A stretch of DNA of 64,000 nucleotides from an uncultured Chitinophaga sp. (GTDB lineage Bacteria; Bacteroidota; Bacteroidia; Chitinophagales; Chitinophagaceae), in contig NZ_CABHOU010000059.1 of assembly GCF_902168175.1 (NCBI RefSeq), positions 1 to 64,000 on the forward strand, in the 5' to 3' direction. Made by a program: the position numbers and the translations under genes. Of this stretch, positions 1 to 6,563 are shown one piece after another. Position 1 is the stretch's first letter; the number at the start of each line of letters is the position of its first letter. A model generated the notes under the pieces. The model ran no database searches. It had not been told where the DNA came from and saw only the letters and a list, made by a program, of their open reading frames with translations.

Positions 1-325
1 CACATCCTTTTAATTCTTTTAATTCAATAGCATATTCCGCACTCCACCAGTCCTTCACAAGAACAACTTCCTTTTTTTCATATTGATCCAATCCACCGGG
101 TGTATATTCATCGCCTATAAAAATCAGTGGAAAATCACGTCCACAGAAGAACACCTGACTACCCTCCCTGTTCATTACATTGATCCAGGCGTCGCCTTCG
201 TCGTTGGATGAATATTCGAGCTGGTTTTCGGTAACGAGGGTGTCGATGAAGTGGAGCCAGGCGGCGGGCTCATAATCATTCTCTGTATAGGTACAGGCGG
301 TATTAATTGTTTCGGTCAGGTTCAT
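1..325 (-). CDS. Hypothetical protein, C-terminus cut by window edge
   Basis: The reading frame starts at the ATG at 325-323 and runs leftward off the window, leaving about 108 residues. It begins MNLTETINTACTY and includes a GDEYTPGG turn. The visible part is acidic and rich in aromatic residues, with no signal peptide or membrane segment, so a soluble cytoplasmic protein is likely. I do not recognise the family. Its start lies 29 bp past the stop of the small membrane-protein gene at 355-624, so the two are probably one transcript from the promoter at 653-660. The open frame is unbroken to the edge, and codon use resembles the neighbours. Confidence 0.6.
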   Translation of the reverse strand, partial: MNLTETINTACTYTENDYEPAAWLHFIDTLVTENQLEYSSNDEGDAWINVMNREGSQVFFCGRDFPLIFIGDEYTPGGLDQYEKKEVVLVKDWWSAEYAIELKELKGC

Positions 326-354
326 GGTGAAATCTTTTCAATGTAAAGAATTGC

Positions 355-624
355 TTACTGCTCGTTCTTTCTAAAAATGCGTTTAATTTTCCATATCCAT
401 TCTTTTTTTATGCCCCAAATCAGGAAGACGACACCCGTAACTGCCAGCGCCGGGGCGGGGATTTTGATCACCGAATTATAACGGCGCATGTCGTAATACT
501 GAATAGAGCCGGCTTCTTTCAAAACTAATAGCAACGCCGAAGTAAGCAGGTATAATCCAATTAGTAAAACGATGATGTGGCCGTATTTTTTGCTCGCTTT
601 TGTGATTGATTGTATCAGGGCCAT
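355..624 (-). CDS. Small two-helix membrane protein, unknown function
   Basis: The product has 89 residues. There are two hydrophobic segments, about residues 15-35 and 53-70, separated by a short polar loop containing YYDMRRYN, and a basic tail (KKEWIWKIKRIFRKNE). The positive-inside pattern suggests both ends are cytoplasmic. No family is recognised. A perfect TACTTTTG element at 653-660 lies about 28 bp upstream of the ATG and supports this start and real expression. The gene precedes the truncated gene at 1-325 on the same strand with a 29-bp gap, so the two may be co-transcribed. Confidence 0.6.
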   Translation of the reverse strand: MALIQSITKASKKYGHIIVLLIGLYLLTSALLLVLKEAGSIQYYDMRRYNSVIKIPAPALAVTGVVFLIWGIKKEWIWKIKRIFRKNEQ

Positions 625-652
625 TCTTCCATTTGTCTTGAAATAACGTTTA

Positions 653-660
653 CAAAAGTA
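653..660 (-). promoter_or_regulatory. -7 element TACTTTTG
   Basis: An exact match to the Bacteroidota -7 consensus TAnnTTTG, reading on the minus strand and ending 28 bp before the ATG at 624. No clear -33 TTG was found at the expected spacing. Confidence 0.5.
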
Positions 661-713
661 GGCAATACAAAATTAACCTGTTAAGAGTTTAAAAGCGGAA
701 TAAGTGCTTACAT

Positions 714-743
714 AAAAAGGCAGTTCGCGGGGAACTGCCTTTT
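714..743 (-). terminator. Rho-independent terminator after ABC-F gene
   Basis: A perfect 12-bp stem (AAAAGGCAGTTC with its complement) and a 5-nt loop start 3 bp beyond the TAG stop of the ABC-F gene. On the minus strand the stem runs into a T tract. Confidence 0.85.
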
Positions 744-745
744 GG

Positions 746-2344
746 CTATTCTGCTAATTGCACTTCTTCTGTTATCCCCGCCTCCTCCAAAAAACCTGTA
801 TCATGCGAAATAACGATCAACGTTCCTTTATACCCGGCAAATATCTTTGCCAGCATTTGAATGTTCGTTAAATCGAGGTTGTTTACCGGTTCATCCAGAA
901 AGATGATATCAGGCGTACGGTCCTGAAGCACCATACAACACAGGGCCAGCCTTAAGGTTTCGCCGCCGCTTAATACGGCGCAGGGTTTATCCCAACTGCC
1001 GGGCAAAAACAGGAAGTTGGCCAGCAGTGTGTGTACCATCGGCATTTCCAGTTTGGCGTCGTTAAACGCGACAGCCTGCTCCAGCACTGTCTTGTTTCTG
1101 TCTACGAGACTATAGTCCTGATCGAGCAGCAGCGTATTACAAGGTGCCAGTTGAATGTTGCCTTGTGTGGGGGCGATGTTGCCCTGCAGCAGGTTAAACA
1201 ACGTTGTTTTCCCGCTGCCATTGCCGCCTGATACGGACAGGCGGTCGCCACTACGGATGGTAAGCGTTAAAGGGACAGTCCACAAAGCATGCCCCGGCCG
1301 GTAACTAAAATTGACCTCCGTTGCCTGCACCAGCACCTTACCCTGGGGCATAGGCGATTGACCGAAGTAACCTTTCATGATACGCTGCACCTGCGCCATA
1401 GCTGCTGCTTCCTGCAGGTTGGCCCGTAGTTCGCTCACTTTGGCTTTATGCACCTCTTTCAGTTTCGATGTACTTACCTCCGCTGCGTTCTTCCGCGAAT
1501 TCAGTAGTATCTTTGGTCCACCGCTTTTTGCAGCTGTCCTCTTGGCCTGCGAGTCGGCCCGCTGCTTTCGTTCCATCGCCTGCTGCTGTTTTTGCCGGGC
1601 CTCTTTAAGGGCTTTTTCATGATGTGATAACTGGTGTTCTGCGGCCAATGCTTCCGATTCTTTCTGTGTTTCGTACAGATCGTAATTGCCGCCATACACT
1701 TTGACCCCATCTGCCTGTAACTCCCAGGTTGGTTCGCATACACGTAACAATTGCCGGTCGTGACTGGTGAGCAGCAACGTACATTTCGTGTGTTCCATCC
1801 AGTCGTACAGTTGCGCGCGGGCTTTGCGGTCGAGATGGTTAGTGGGCTCGTCCAGCAGCACCACCGGCGGATCAAATATATCTATCCCTGAAAGGAAAAG
1901 CCGGGTCTTCATGCCTCCGCTTAACTGCCGTAAGGGTTGATCTAAAGTAATACCTGCAATACCCCATTTCGCGAAAGCCTCTTCGCAACGGGCAGCGATG
2001 TCCCAGTTGTTCTCCAGCAGATCGTAATAATGCTGATTGGTGGCGCCGTTCTCCACTTCCTGCAAAGCGTTCAGTAATGGCGCTATGCCCAGGGCTTCTG
2101 CTACGGTAAGCTGGTTAAAGTGTCCGTAATGCTGTGGCACATAATGAAGCGGGACATTTACCCGTAAAACGCCTGTGTAGTTGGGTTCCTGGCCTGCAAT
2201 CATTCTTAGCAGGGTACTTTTCCCTACCCCGTTGTTACCTACGATAGCAGCCTTATCACCCTTTTGCAGGGTAAAATTAACATCCGTAAAAAGTGGTTCG
2301 CCGTTGGGGGTGTTGTAATTGATATGTTGTGCGTTGATAAGCAT
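746..2344 (-). CDS. ABC-F family ATPase (ribosome-associated type)
   Basis: The 532-residue product has two ABC ATPase domains in one chain and no membrane segments, the ABC-F architecture. Domain 1 has Walker A GNNGVGKS (36-43), signature LSGGM and Walker B LLDEPTNHLD. Domain 2 has GGNGSGKT, LSGGE and FLDEPVNNLD. Between them lies a long charged Lys/Gln/Ala-rich linker (about 225-320), the region that reaches into the ribosome in characterised ABC-F proteins. ABC-F members act as translation factors or protect ribosomes from antibiotics; the sequence alone does not decide which. The second signature region differs from the canonical NHLD (NNLD). It is monocistronic, with a promoter at 2522-2552, a leader of about 170 nt and its own terminator at 714-743. 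Confidence 0.9.
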   Translation of the reverse strand: MLINAQHINYNTPNGEPLFTDVNFTLQKGDKAAIVGNNGVGKSTLLRMIAGQEPNYTGVLRVNVPLHYVPQHYGHFNQLTVAEALGIAPLLNALQEVENGATNQHYYDLLENNWDIAARCEEAFAKWGIAGITLDQPLRQLSGGMKTRLFLSGIDIFDPPVVLLDEPTNHLDRKARAQLYDWMEHTKCTLLLTSHDRQLLRVCEPTWELQADGVKVYGGNYDLYETQKESEALAAEHQLSHHEKALKEARQKQQQAMERKQRADSQAKRTAAKSGGPKILLNSRKNAAEVSTSKLKEVHKAKVSELRANLQEAAAMAQVQRIMKGYFGQSPMPQGKVLVQATEVNFSYRPGHALWTVPLTLTIRSGDRLSVSGGNGSGKTTLFNLLQGNIAPTQGNIQLAPCNTLLLDQDYSLVDRNKTVLEQAVAFNDAKLEMPMVHTLLANFLFLPGSWDKPCAVLSGGETLRLALCCMVLQDRTPDIIFLDEPVNNLDLTNIQMLAKIFAGYKGTLIVISHDTGFLEEAGITEEVQLAE

Positions 2345-2521
2345 GTAATGTTCGTTGTGGGTGGGAAATGAGGTGGATAGTCCATGGGCAGGATGTAAGT
2401 TTCATGTCTGTAATGTTTAATGAAAAAATGGTGTTTAATGAACAATCCTTACGGGCGGGGAAGCCTGTAATAAATCAGCGGGCGCTGTATATATGAGACG
2501 GGTTATAATTTCATGATGATG

Positions 2522-2552
2522 CAAAGGTAGGAATTCCGGGTAAATTGAACAA
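2522..2552 (-). promoter_or_regulatory. Promoter of ABC-F gene (-33 TTG, -7 TACCTTTG)
   Basis: On the minus strand TTG (2552-2550) is followed after 20 nt by TACCTTTG (2529-2522), the consensus Bacteroidota arrangement. The predicted start of transcription near 2515 leaves a leader of about 170 nt before the ATG at 2344. The promoter is divergent from the PolX gene. Confidence 0.65.
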
Positions 2553-2603
2553 GTACCCCGCCTGTCTCTTTAGTACGGTGTTCCAACTTTTCCTTTTTTG
2601 CCC

Positions 2604-2611
2604 TAACTTTC
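2604..2611 (+). promoter_or_regulatory. -7-like element TAACTTTC, 4 nt before ATG
   Basis: One mismatch from TAnnTTTG, placed exactly 4 nt before the ATG at 2616. The same spacing occurs before pdxJ, kdsA and the PspC-like gene, suggesting a leaderless mRNA. Confidence 0.4.
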
Positions 2612-2615
2612 CGCC

Positions 2616-4298
2616 ATGGATAACTACGCAATTGCAGACAATTTCTCGCTCCTGGCCAAGCTCATGGACATACACGGCGACAATCCCTTTAAAGCCAAAT
2701 CCTTTGCCAATGCAGCTTTCCAGATCGAAAAACTGACGGTCCAACTGAAAGAAACCACCCCCAACGACATATTCCGGATCAAAGGTATAGGCGAATCTAC
2801 CGGTAAAAGCGTGTTGGAAATGCTGGCTACCGGCCGCAGTGCCATATTGGACGAATACATAGGAAAAACCCCGGCCGGCATCCTCGAAATGATGCGTATT
2901 AAAGGCCTGGGCCCCAAGAAAATCGCGACGATCTGGAAAGAAATGGAGATCGAGGACCTTGGAGAGCTGCTGTATGCCTGCAACGAAAACAGGCTGCTGC
3001 TGCTGAAAGGGTTCGGGCAAAAAACACAGGAAAGCATCCGCCAGAGTATAGAGTTCTTTTTATCGAACCGCGAACGTTTCCTGTATGCAGAAGTAGTATC
3101 GTTCGCTCAACAGCTGGAAAGCGCGCTGCAAAAACTGTTCGCTCCTGCACAGGTAGCATTGTCTGGGAGCTTCAGGCGTAACCAGCCGGTAATCGACGAA
3201 CTCGATGTAGTGATCGCCGCCGGACCGGTGACCATACTCGACAAAGTAAAAGACCTGCAGGGGTTAACCATCCTCGAAAACACCGACAGTACCGTAATCG
3301 TGCGCCACGACCATGGCGTAAAGGTTACATTACACGGTGCCGCCCCACAATGGTTCGCACAGCAGTTGTTTATCACAACAGGTACAGCGGCATTCCTGGA
3401 CAGCTTTTATGCCATCGCCGGCAGAGATGTCCTCACGGGCGTCAGCTCCGAGGAAGAGATATTCGCTAAAGCCGGCATGCAATTCATTGCTCCCTGCCTC
3501 CGCGAAGGCGGCGATATAATAGAGCGTGCTAAAAACCAGCAACTCCCTGTACTCATCGATGTAAAAGATATTAAGGGAATCGTACACTCGCACAGCCAGT
3601 GGAGCGATGGTCTTGAAAGCCTTGAAACCATGGCAGCCACTGCCAAAGAGAAAGGGTTCGAATACCTGGTCATCAGTGATCACTCCCGCTCTGCCTTCTA
3701 CGCAAACGGCCTGTCTATCGAGCGAATAATGGCCCAACACCAGCAGATAGATGAGCTGAACGCCAGGCTTGCACCCTTTAAAATATTCAAAAGCATAGAG
3801 GCTGATATCCTTAACGATGGCAGCCTCGACTACCCCGACGAAGTACTGAAAACCTTCGACCTGGTCATCGCATCGGTACACTCTAACCTGAAAATGCCGC
3901 AGGAAAAGGCCATGGCGAGGCTCTTAAAGGCTATTTCCAACCCTTATACTACCATCCTGGGACATATGACAGGCCGCCTGTTATTAAGCCGTAACGGCTA
4001 TCCTGTAGATCATGAAGCGATCATCGATGCCTGCGTGGAAAACAACGTTACTATCGAATTAAACGCTCACCCCCGCCGCCTCGACATCGACTGGCAATGG
4101 ATATCTCTGGCTATCAGCAAGGGCGCGCTGCTCTCCATCGATCCGGATGCGCATGCTATCAGTGGCTATAACGATATCTATTACGGTACGCTGGCCGGGC
4201 AAAAAGGCGGCATGAGTAAAGCCGACAACCTCAGCAGCTTTTCCCTGGACGAGTTGGAAGCTTTTCTGGCGAAGCGACGTGCATTAAAGAACATATGA
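2616..4298 (+). CDS. polX: PolX-like protein: helix-hairpin-helix, degenerate PolX and PHP phosphoesterase domains
   Basis: The 560-residue product has the order of bacterial PolX: an N-terminal helical 8-kDa-like domain with helix-hairpin-helix motifs (IKGIGE 55-60, IKGLGP 95-100, LKGFGQ 130-135), a nucleotidyltransferase core with GSFRR at 184-188, and a C-terminal PHP domain from about 320. The PHP metal ligands look complete: H324 and H326, D355-H356, E395, H422, H450, and D511/H513. The polymerase carboxylates do not: where family X normally has D-x-D the protein has E195-L-D197, and the third Asp position reads VKV with K236. Characterised bacterial PolX enzymes fill gaps in base-excision repair, and their PHP domain has 3'-5' exonuclease or phosphatase activity. 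I infer that here the nuclease is kept and polymerisation is weakened or lost. The ATG sits 4 nt after a -7-like element. Confidence 0.85.
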   Translation: MDNYAIADNFSLLAKLMDIHGDNPFKAKSFANAAFQIEKLTVQLKETTPNDIFRIKGIGESTGKSVLEMLATGRSAILDEYIGKTPAGILEMMRIKGLGPKKIATIWKEMEIEDLGELLYACNENRLLLLKGFGQKTQESIRQSIEFFLSNRERFLYAEVVSFAQQLESALQKLFAPAQVALSGSFRRNQPVIDELDVVIAAGPVTILDKVKDLQGLTILENTDSTVIVRHDHGVKVTLHGAAPQWFAQQLFITTGTAAFLDSFYAIAGRDVLTGVSSEEEIFAKAGMQFIAPCLREGGDIIERAKNQQLPVLIDVKDIKGIVHSHSQWSDGLESLETMAATAKEKGFEYLVISDHSRSAFYANGLSIERIMAQHQQIDELNARLAPFKIFKSIEADILNDGSLDYPDEVLKTFDLVIASVHSNLKMPQEKAMARLLKAISNPYTTILGHMTGRLLLSRNGYPVDHEAIIDACVENNVTIELNAHPRRLDIDWQWISLAISKGALLSIDPDAHAISGYNDIYYGTLAGQKGGMSKADNLSSFSLDELEAFLAKRRALKNI

Positions 4299-4310
4299 TC
4301 CTGTATAGAT

Positions 4311-4344
4311 AAGAAGTCCTGCAGTTGCGACTGCAGGACTTCTT
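4311..4344 (+). terminator. Terminator after PolX gene
   Basis: A perfect 15-bp stem with a 4-nt loop, 13 bp after the stop codon at 4298. The 3' arm ends TTCTT; there is no longer T tract. Confidence 0.7.
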
Positions 4345-4452
4345 CGTGTAGTATATCCCGCGAATGCGTTAGCTAACCGGAAGCCCCTGCAAAACGTTCC
4401 TACTTTGCGTTATCCGGAAACACTTTAAGCAAGCCCCATCATTAAAGGACAT

Positions 4453-4480
4453 AAAAAAACCCTGCCGTACTACGGCAGGG
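4453..4480 (-). terminator. Minus-strand hairpin with T7 tail
   Basis: CCCTGCCG pairs with CGGCAGGG across a 5-nt loop. On the minus strand the stem is followed by seven T. No gene ends directly upstream on that strand, so its transcript is unknown. Confidence 0.6.
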
Positions 4481-4520
4481 TGATATATTCATTACGTGAA
4501 GTATTACCTGTTTTAATAAT

Positions 4521-4545
4521 CAGCCCGACTTGACAATCAGGCTCT
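4521..4545 (-). repeat. Hairpin repeat, diverged copy of the 4645/4801 family
   Basis: AGCCCGA...TCAGGCT forms a stem with one G-U pair on the minus strand. It shares the AGCCCGAC and ATCAGGCTC halves with the copies at 4645 and 4801 but lacks their T tract and 3' flank. Confidence 0.45.
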
Positions 4546-4644
4546 ATTAATTTAACTAGTAATGCAAAGTGGATAAAATAATAGCCTAAGACGGTTTAAA
4601 TGATAGGCATCTCCATTTTGCTATCAGATAAGTTAAAAAAACAA

Positions 4645-4700
4645 GAGCCCGACACGACCATCAGGCTCCTTCTATTTCTCCAATTTAGCTTAAGACAAAA
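4645..4700 (-). repeat. Duplicated ~56-bp block with terminator-like hairpin, copy 1
   Basis: The block starts GAGCCCGACACGACC and ends TAAGACAAAA. It is nearly identical to 4801-4855, the difference being two extra bases. On the minus strand GAGCCTGA pairs with TCGGGCTC around an 8-nt loop and is followed by TTGTTTTTTT, so it could terminate minus-strand transcription. Confidence 0.7.
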
Positions 4701-4789
4701 TTTTTATTCAGTAGATGTATCGGTAATCAGGTTGCTAGTACATTATAACTACTCAACACTTTAAACAGTATTACACTCTTGTCTCTCCT

Positions 4790-5034
4790 AAAAAAAACGG
4801 GAGCCCGACACGACCATCAGGCTCCTTCTTTTCTCCAATTTAGCTTAAGACAAAAACTTTATATCAGGAACGATAATTATAATATTGATGAGTTCAGAAT
4901 TCGAACGCTACTTGTATAACACCTTTTACCACACAATTGTTTGACACTAATCTAAAAATCACATTGGCCTGATCAACCGCCGGATGTTATTTTCATCTTC
5001 TCACAAAATCATTTAAAGATCATCATTGTGTCGC
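4790..5034 (-). ncRNA. Candidate small RNA (promoter to terminator, no ORF)
   Basis: A perfect TAGATTTG element at 5047-5040 on the minus strand and the hairpin plus T8 at 4826-4791 bracket about 245 nt. I found no minus-strand frame longer than about ten codons with a start in between. The inference rests only on signals at both ends; no known RNA family is recognised. Confidence 0.2.
4801..4855 (-). repeat. Duplicated ~55-bp block with terminator-like hairpin, copy 2
   Basis: Second copy, 156 bp from the first. On the minus strand the hairpin is followed by CG and eight T (4798-4791), a strong intrinsic-terminator arrangement. It could end a short transcript starting near the TAGATTTG at 5040-5047. 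Confidence 0.7.
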
Positions 5035-5132
5035 TTATCCAAATCTAAAAAAAATAATTGAAAGTTTATTAGGAAGCCTAACTTTTTTATTTTCTTTTTT
5101 ATCTCACCCTTTTTAATGATGTTGAAAACAGT

Positions 5133-5154
5133 GGCCCGATAGGACTATCGGGCC
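5133..5154. repeat. Perfect palindromic hairpin GGCCCGAT/ATCGGGCC
   Basis: An 8-bp perfect stem around 6 nt, extendable to a 10-bp palindrome. It shares the GCCCGA core with the hairpins at 4521, 4645 and 4801. The minus-strand side continues ACTGTTTT, a weak terminator tail. Confidence 0.55.
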
Positions 5155-5201
5155 AATTAACCAAGTTAACTATTAAAAGACACAACTAATTCGAATTTAA
5201 A

Positions 5202-5369
5202 TTATGTTGATGCCTGAAGCAACTCATCATCGCGCGATGTAGGAACTTCGAGACAGGCTATACAAAGCGTCTGTTTTAAATTGCCACCATAGCGGTAAGC
5301 AATCCCCAAATTCTGCAACAAGCAAAGAACATCATCCTGCCAGATTTCCCTCAACACCTAATCACTCAT
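5202..5369 (-). pseudogene. Small interrupted ORF (~55 codons), TPR-like stretch
   Basis: On the minus strand an ATG at 5369 reads M-S-D and then TAG; the same frame stays open for 51 more codons from the GTG at 5357 to TAA at 5204-5202. The stretch LQNLGIAYRYGGNLKQTL resembles one tetratricopeptide helix pair, followed by an acidic tail ending LLQAST. Either the GTG is the real start or this is a remnant with a nonsense codon. No relative is recognised. Confidence 0.3.
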
Positions 5370-5435
5370 TAACAATCTTTAGGACCACTCTCTTTATATG
5401 AACGTAATTATTTCGGGTCTGGATTTAGATTCTCT

Positions 5436-5485
5436 AAAAAAAATATTCCTACAAATTACCTTATTAGATAATTCGTAGGAATATT
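5436..5485 (-). terminator. Terminator of the adhesin-PorP operon
   Basis: AATATTCCTAC (5442-5452) pairs perfectly with GTAGGAATATT (5475-5485), with further AATT pairing inside. The minus-strand side runs into eight T. It lies about 110 bp past the PorP stop. Confidence 0.8.
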
Positions 5486-5598
5486 ATAATCAATAGTTAG
5501 GACTTCTAAGTGCGCTAAACTGTTATAGGAAAATCACTTAATGAGTAAAAAATTGAGAATATTAGGAGATAAAACTATCTGTTTTATTACCACTGCTT

Positions 5599-6513
5599 CT
5601 AAAAATAACGCTGCCCGAATTCCTGGCCCTTTTTCCAGGAGAAGCGATAGTTAAGCATCATTTCATGTGTGCCCGACTGTCCGCCTTTCAGGTATTTGGC
5701 CGAGGCGAAGTCGTAAGCATACGCAAACTGGAAGTTCCTGCTCACCTGCACCTGGGTAAAAACACCCATTGTTTTCTCCGTCCGCCAGGTGCCACCTACC
5801 CAAATCATATTCTTAATTAACAACGAAGCATTCAGGTCGGCCTGCACACCCGCCCCCTTTACCTGCCTTATCAGCAGCCCGGGCTTCACCTTAAAATCGT
5901 CATTTATATCGTGCAGATAGGCGCCATGCACATAAATAGCCCTTTTAAACTCCAGTTTGTTCACCGAAGTACCCATATCGAACTTCTGGAACGAGGGCGA
6001 CGACAACCCGATCTGGAACTTCTCATTAAAGATCATGAACCCGAAACCCACGTCCGTTTTCCAGTAGCTCTGGTTCTGGCTGAACACGGGATCGTCGGTA
6101 CCGAGGGACGTGTTATCCTCTTTTGTTTGTTCCATTCCCACCTTCAGGCCCATCGACAAGTACAGGTTCTCGTCCAGTTTTATCTTTTGAGCTACGTTGG
6201 CGTTAAGGCCCGTTTGTGTGTAAACCGTTATTTTATCCTGTATGGCGGTAAAACCAAGAGAGGTATTAGATGCCTTCAATGGGGTATAAAAAGCAAAAGT
6301 GGCCGTTTGTGGCGCGCCTTCCACTCCCATCCACTGGTTACGGGCCTGTAGCGTGGCGCTCGACGCACTGTCGGTAGCCGGATAAGCCGGGTTTATGATC
6401 ATCGTGTTAAAATGATATTGCGACGTTTGCGCATTCTGCTGCGCGTTTACCTGTGCTGAAAAGCACCAGCAGGCGGAGCAGAGGATCAAAATCTTGTTAA
6501 GCTTTGTTTTCAT
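5599..6513 (-). CDS. PorP/SprF family type IX secretion membrane protein
   Basis: The 304-residue product begins with a signal peptide (MKTKLNKILILCSACWCFSA, cleavage probably after VNA-Q) followed by a beta-barrel-like sequence of alternating hydrophobic and polar residues. It has family hallmarks: YHFNTMIINPAYPA near residue 33, ARNQWMGVEGAP near 57, and a C-terminal MMLNYRFSWKK. PorP/SprF proteins are inner-leaflet outer-membrane partners of type IX-secreted proteins carrying a gliding-type C-terminal domain; SprF is needed to deliver SprB in Flavobacterium. The gene lies 50 bp downstream of the giant CHU_C protein on the same strand, the usual operon pairing, so I infer it is that protein's dedicated partner. 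The shared terminator is at 5436-5485. Confidence 0.92.
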   Translation of the reverse strand: MKTKLNKILILCSACWCFSAQVNAQQNAQTSQYHFNTMIINPAYPATDSASSATLQARNQWMGVEGAPQTATFAFYTPLKASNTSLGFTAIQDKITVYTQTGLNANVAQKIKLDENLYLSMGLKVGMEQTKEDNTSLGTDDPVFSQNQSYWKTDVGFGFMIFNEKFQIGLSSPSFQKFDMGTSVNKLEFKRAIYVHGAYLHDINDDFKVKPGLLIRQVKGAGVQADLNASLLIKNMIWVGGTWRTEKTMGVFTQVQVSRNFQFAYAYDFASAKYLKGGQSGTHEMMLNYRFSWKKGQEFGQRYF

Positions 6514-6563
6514 TTTTAATAGCTTAAAATGTAACTAATTCTTTTTCGGTATACATTTTCGTC

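Larger units (their letters stand above)
4299..5598. other. 1.3-kb gene-poor region with hairpin array
   Basis: Between the convergent PolX and PorP genes there is no long ORF. The stretch is AT-rich and holds the PolX terminator, at least five further hairpins mostly oriented as minus-strand terminators (4453, 4521, 4645, 4801, 5133), the adhesin-operon terminator at 5436-5485, a duplicated ~55-bp block and a small interrupted ORF at 5202-5369. See the separate entries. Confidence 0.7.
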
